A stretch of DNA of 41,062 bases from an uncultured Eggerthellaceae bacterium (GTDB taxonomy: Bacteria; Actinomycetota; Coriobacteriia; Coriobacteriales; Eggerthellaceae), in contig CAJUSF010000056.1 of the NCBI GenBank assembly GCA_910588945.1, forward strand, positions 1-41,062, in the 5' to 3' direction. The position numbers and the translations under genes are program-made. Position 1 is the stretch's first letter. The number at the start of each line of letters is the position of its first letter. This document shows, piece by piece, positions 41,056-41,062 of this stretch. Under the pieces are notes generated by a model that searched no databases, had not been told where the DNA came from, and saw nothing but the letters and a program-made list of their open reading frames with translations.

Positions 41056-41062
41056 AATCACC

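Overview
The window reads as chromosomal DNA of an anaerobic, intermediate-GC actinobacterium, most likely of class Coriobacteriia. This rests on the first ~76 nt of a 16S rRNA gene at the left edge, gene content (three-subunit ferredoxin-type glutamate synthase, cyclic arginine pathway with ArgJ, EF-G2-like protein, SpoVA-like membrane protein) and codon use. The 16S piece is too short to name a genus, so this placement is inference. Nearly everything from 1 to 15.3 kb and from 17.7 to 36.1 kb is on the minus strand (one plus-strand gene at 23.5 kb). Genes at 15.9-17.6 kb and 36.5-41.0 kb are on the plus strand.

Layout. 1-600: 5' end of a 16S rRNA gene with a near-consensus rrn promoter and a ~240-nt leader, preceded by the tyrS terminator. 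0.6-7.6 kb: tyrS, a U32 Fe-S protein, a lipoprotein and a class A penicillin-binding protein. 7.8-15.3 kb: a complete block argC-argJ-argB-argD-argG-argH, transcribed right to left, lacking only argF for ornithine-to-arginine synthesis. 15.9-17.6 kb: a glutamate-cysteine ligase-family gene and a SlyD-like FKBP isomerase with a strong terminator. 17.7-21.2 kb: a split glutamate synthase (glutaminase, FMN/ferredoxin and GXGXG proteins as separate genes) with overlapping or abutting frames. This supplies glutamate, the precursor of the arginine block.

21.3-28.7 kb is an accessory-looking stretch: an orphan 300-residue protein, a DUF4230 protein, a nucleotidyltransferase, and then three genes on one strand that I read as a candidate system: a TerB-like protein with an Ala-rich helical N-terminus, a small HTH protein and a MIDAS-type vWA protein. 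It is bordered by a ~430-bp cluster of MITE-like and dispersed intergenic repeats (28.26-28.69 kb).

28.8-36.1 kb: gamma-carbonic anhydrase, MATE transporter, small two-helix membrane protein, SpoVA-like membrane protein, EF-G-like GTPase and an MTA/SAH-deaminase-like amidohydrolase. 36.5-41.06 kb: a small XRE regulator with a striking nested palindrome just upstream, a CNNM/CorC-type membrane protein overlapping galE, a very good terminator, and an intact IS30-family element.

No tRNA gene, CRISPR array, riboswitch of a class I can recognise, or origin was seen. All identifications are from reading motifs; no database or folding program was run.
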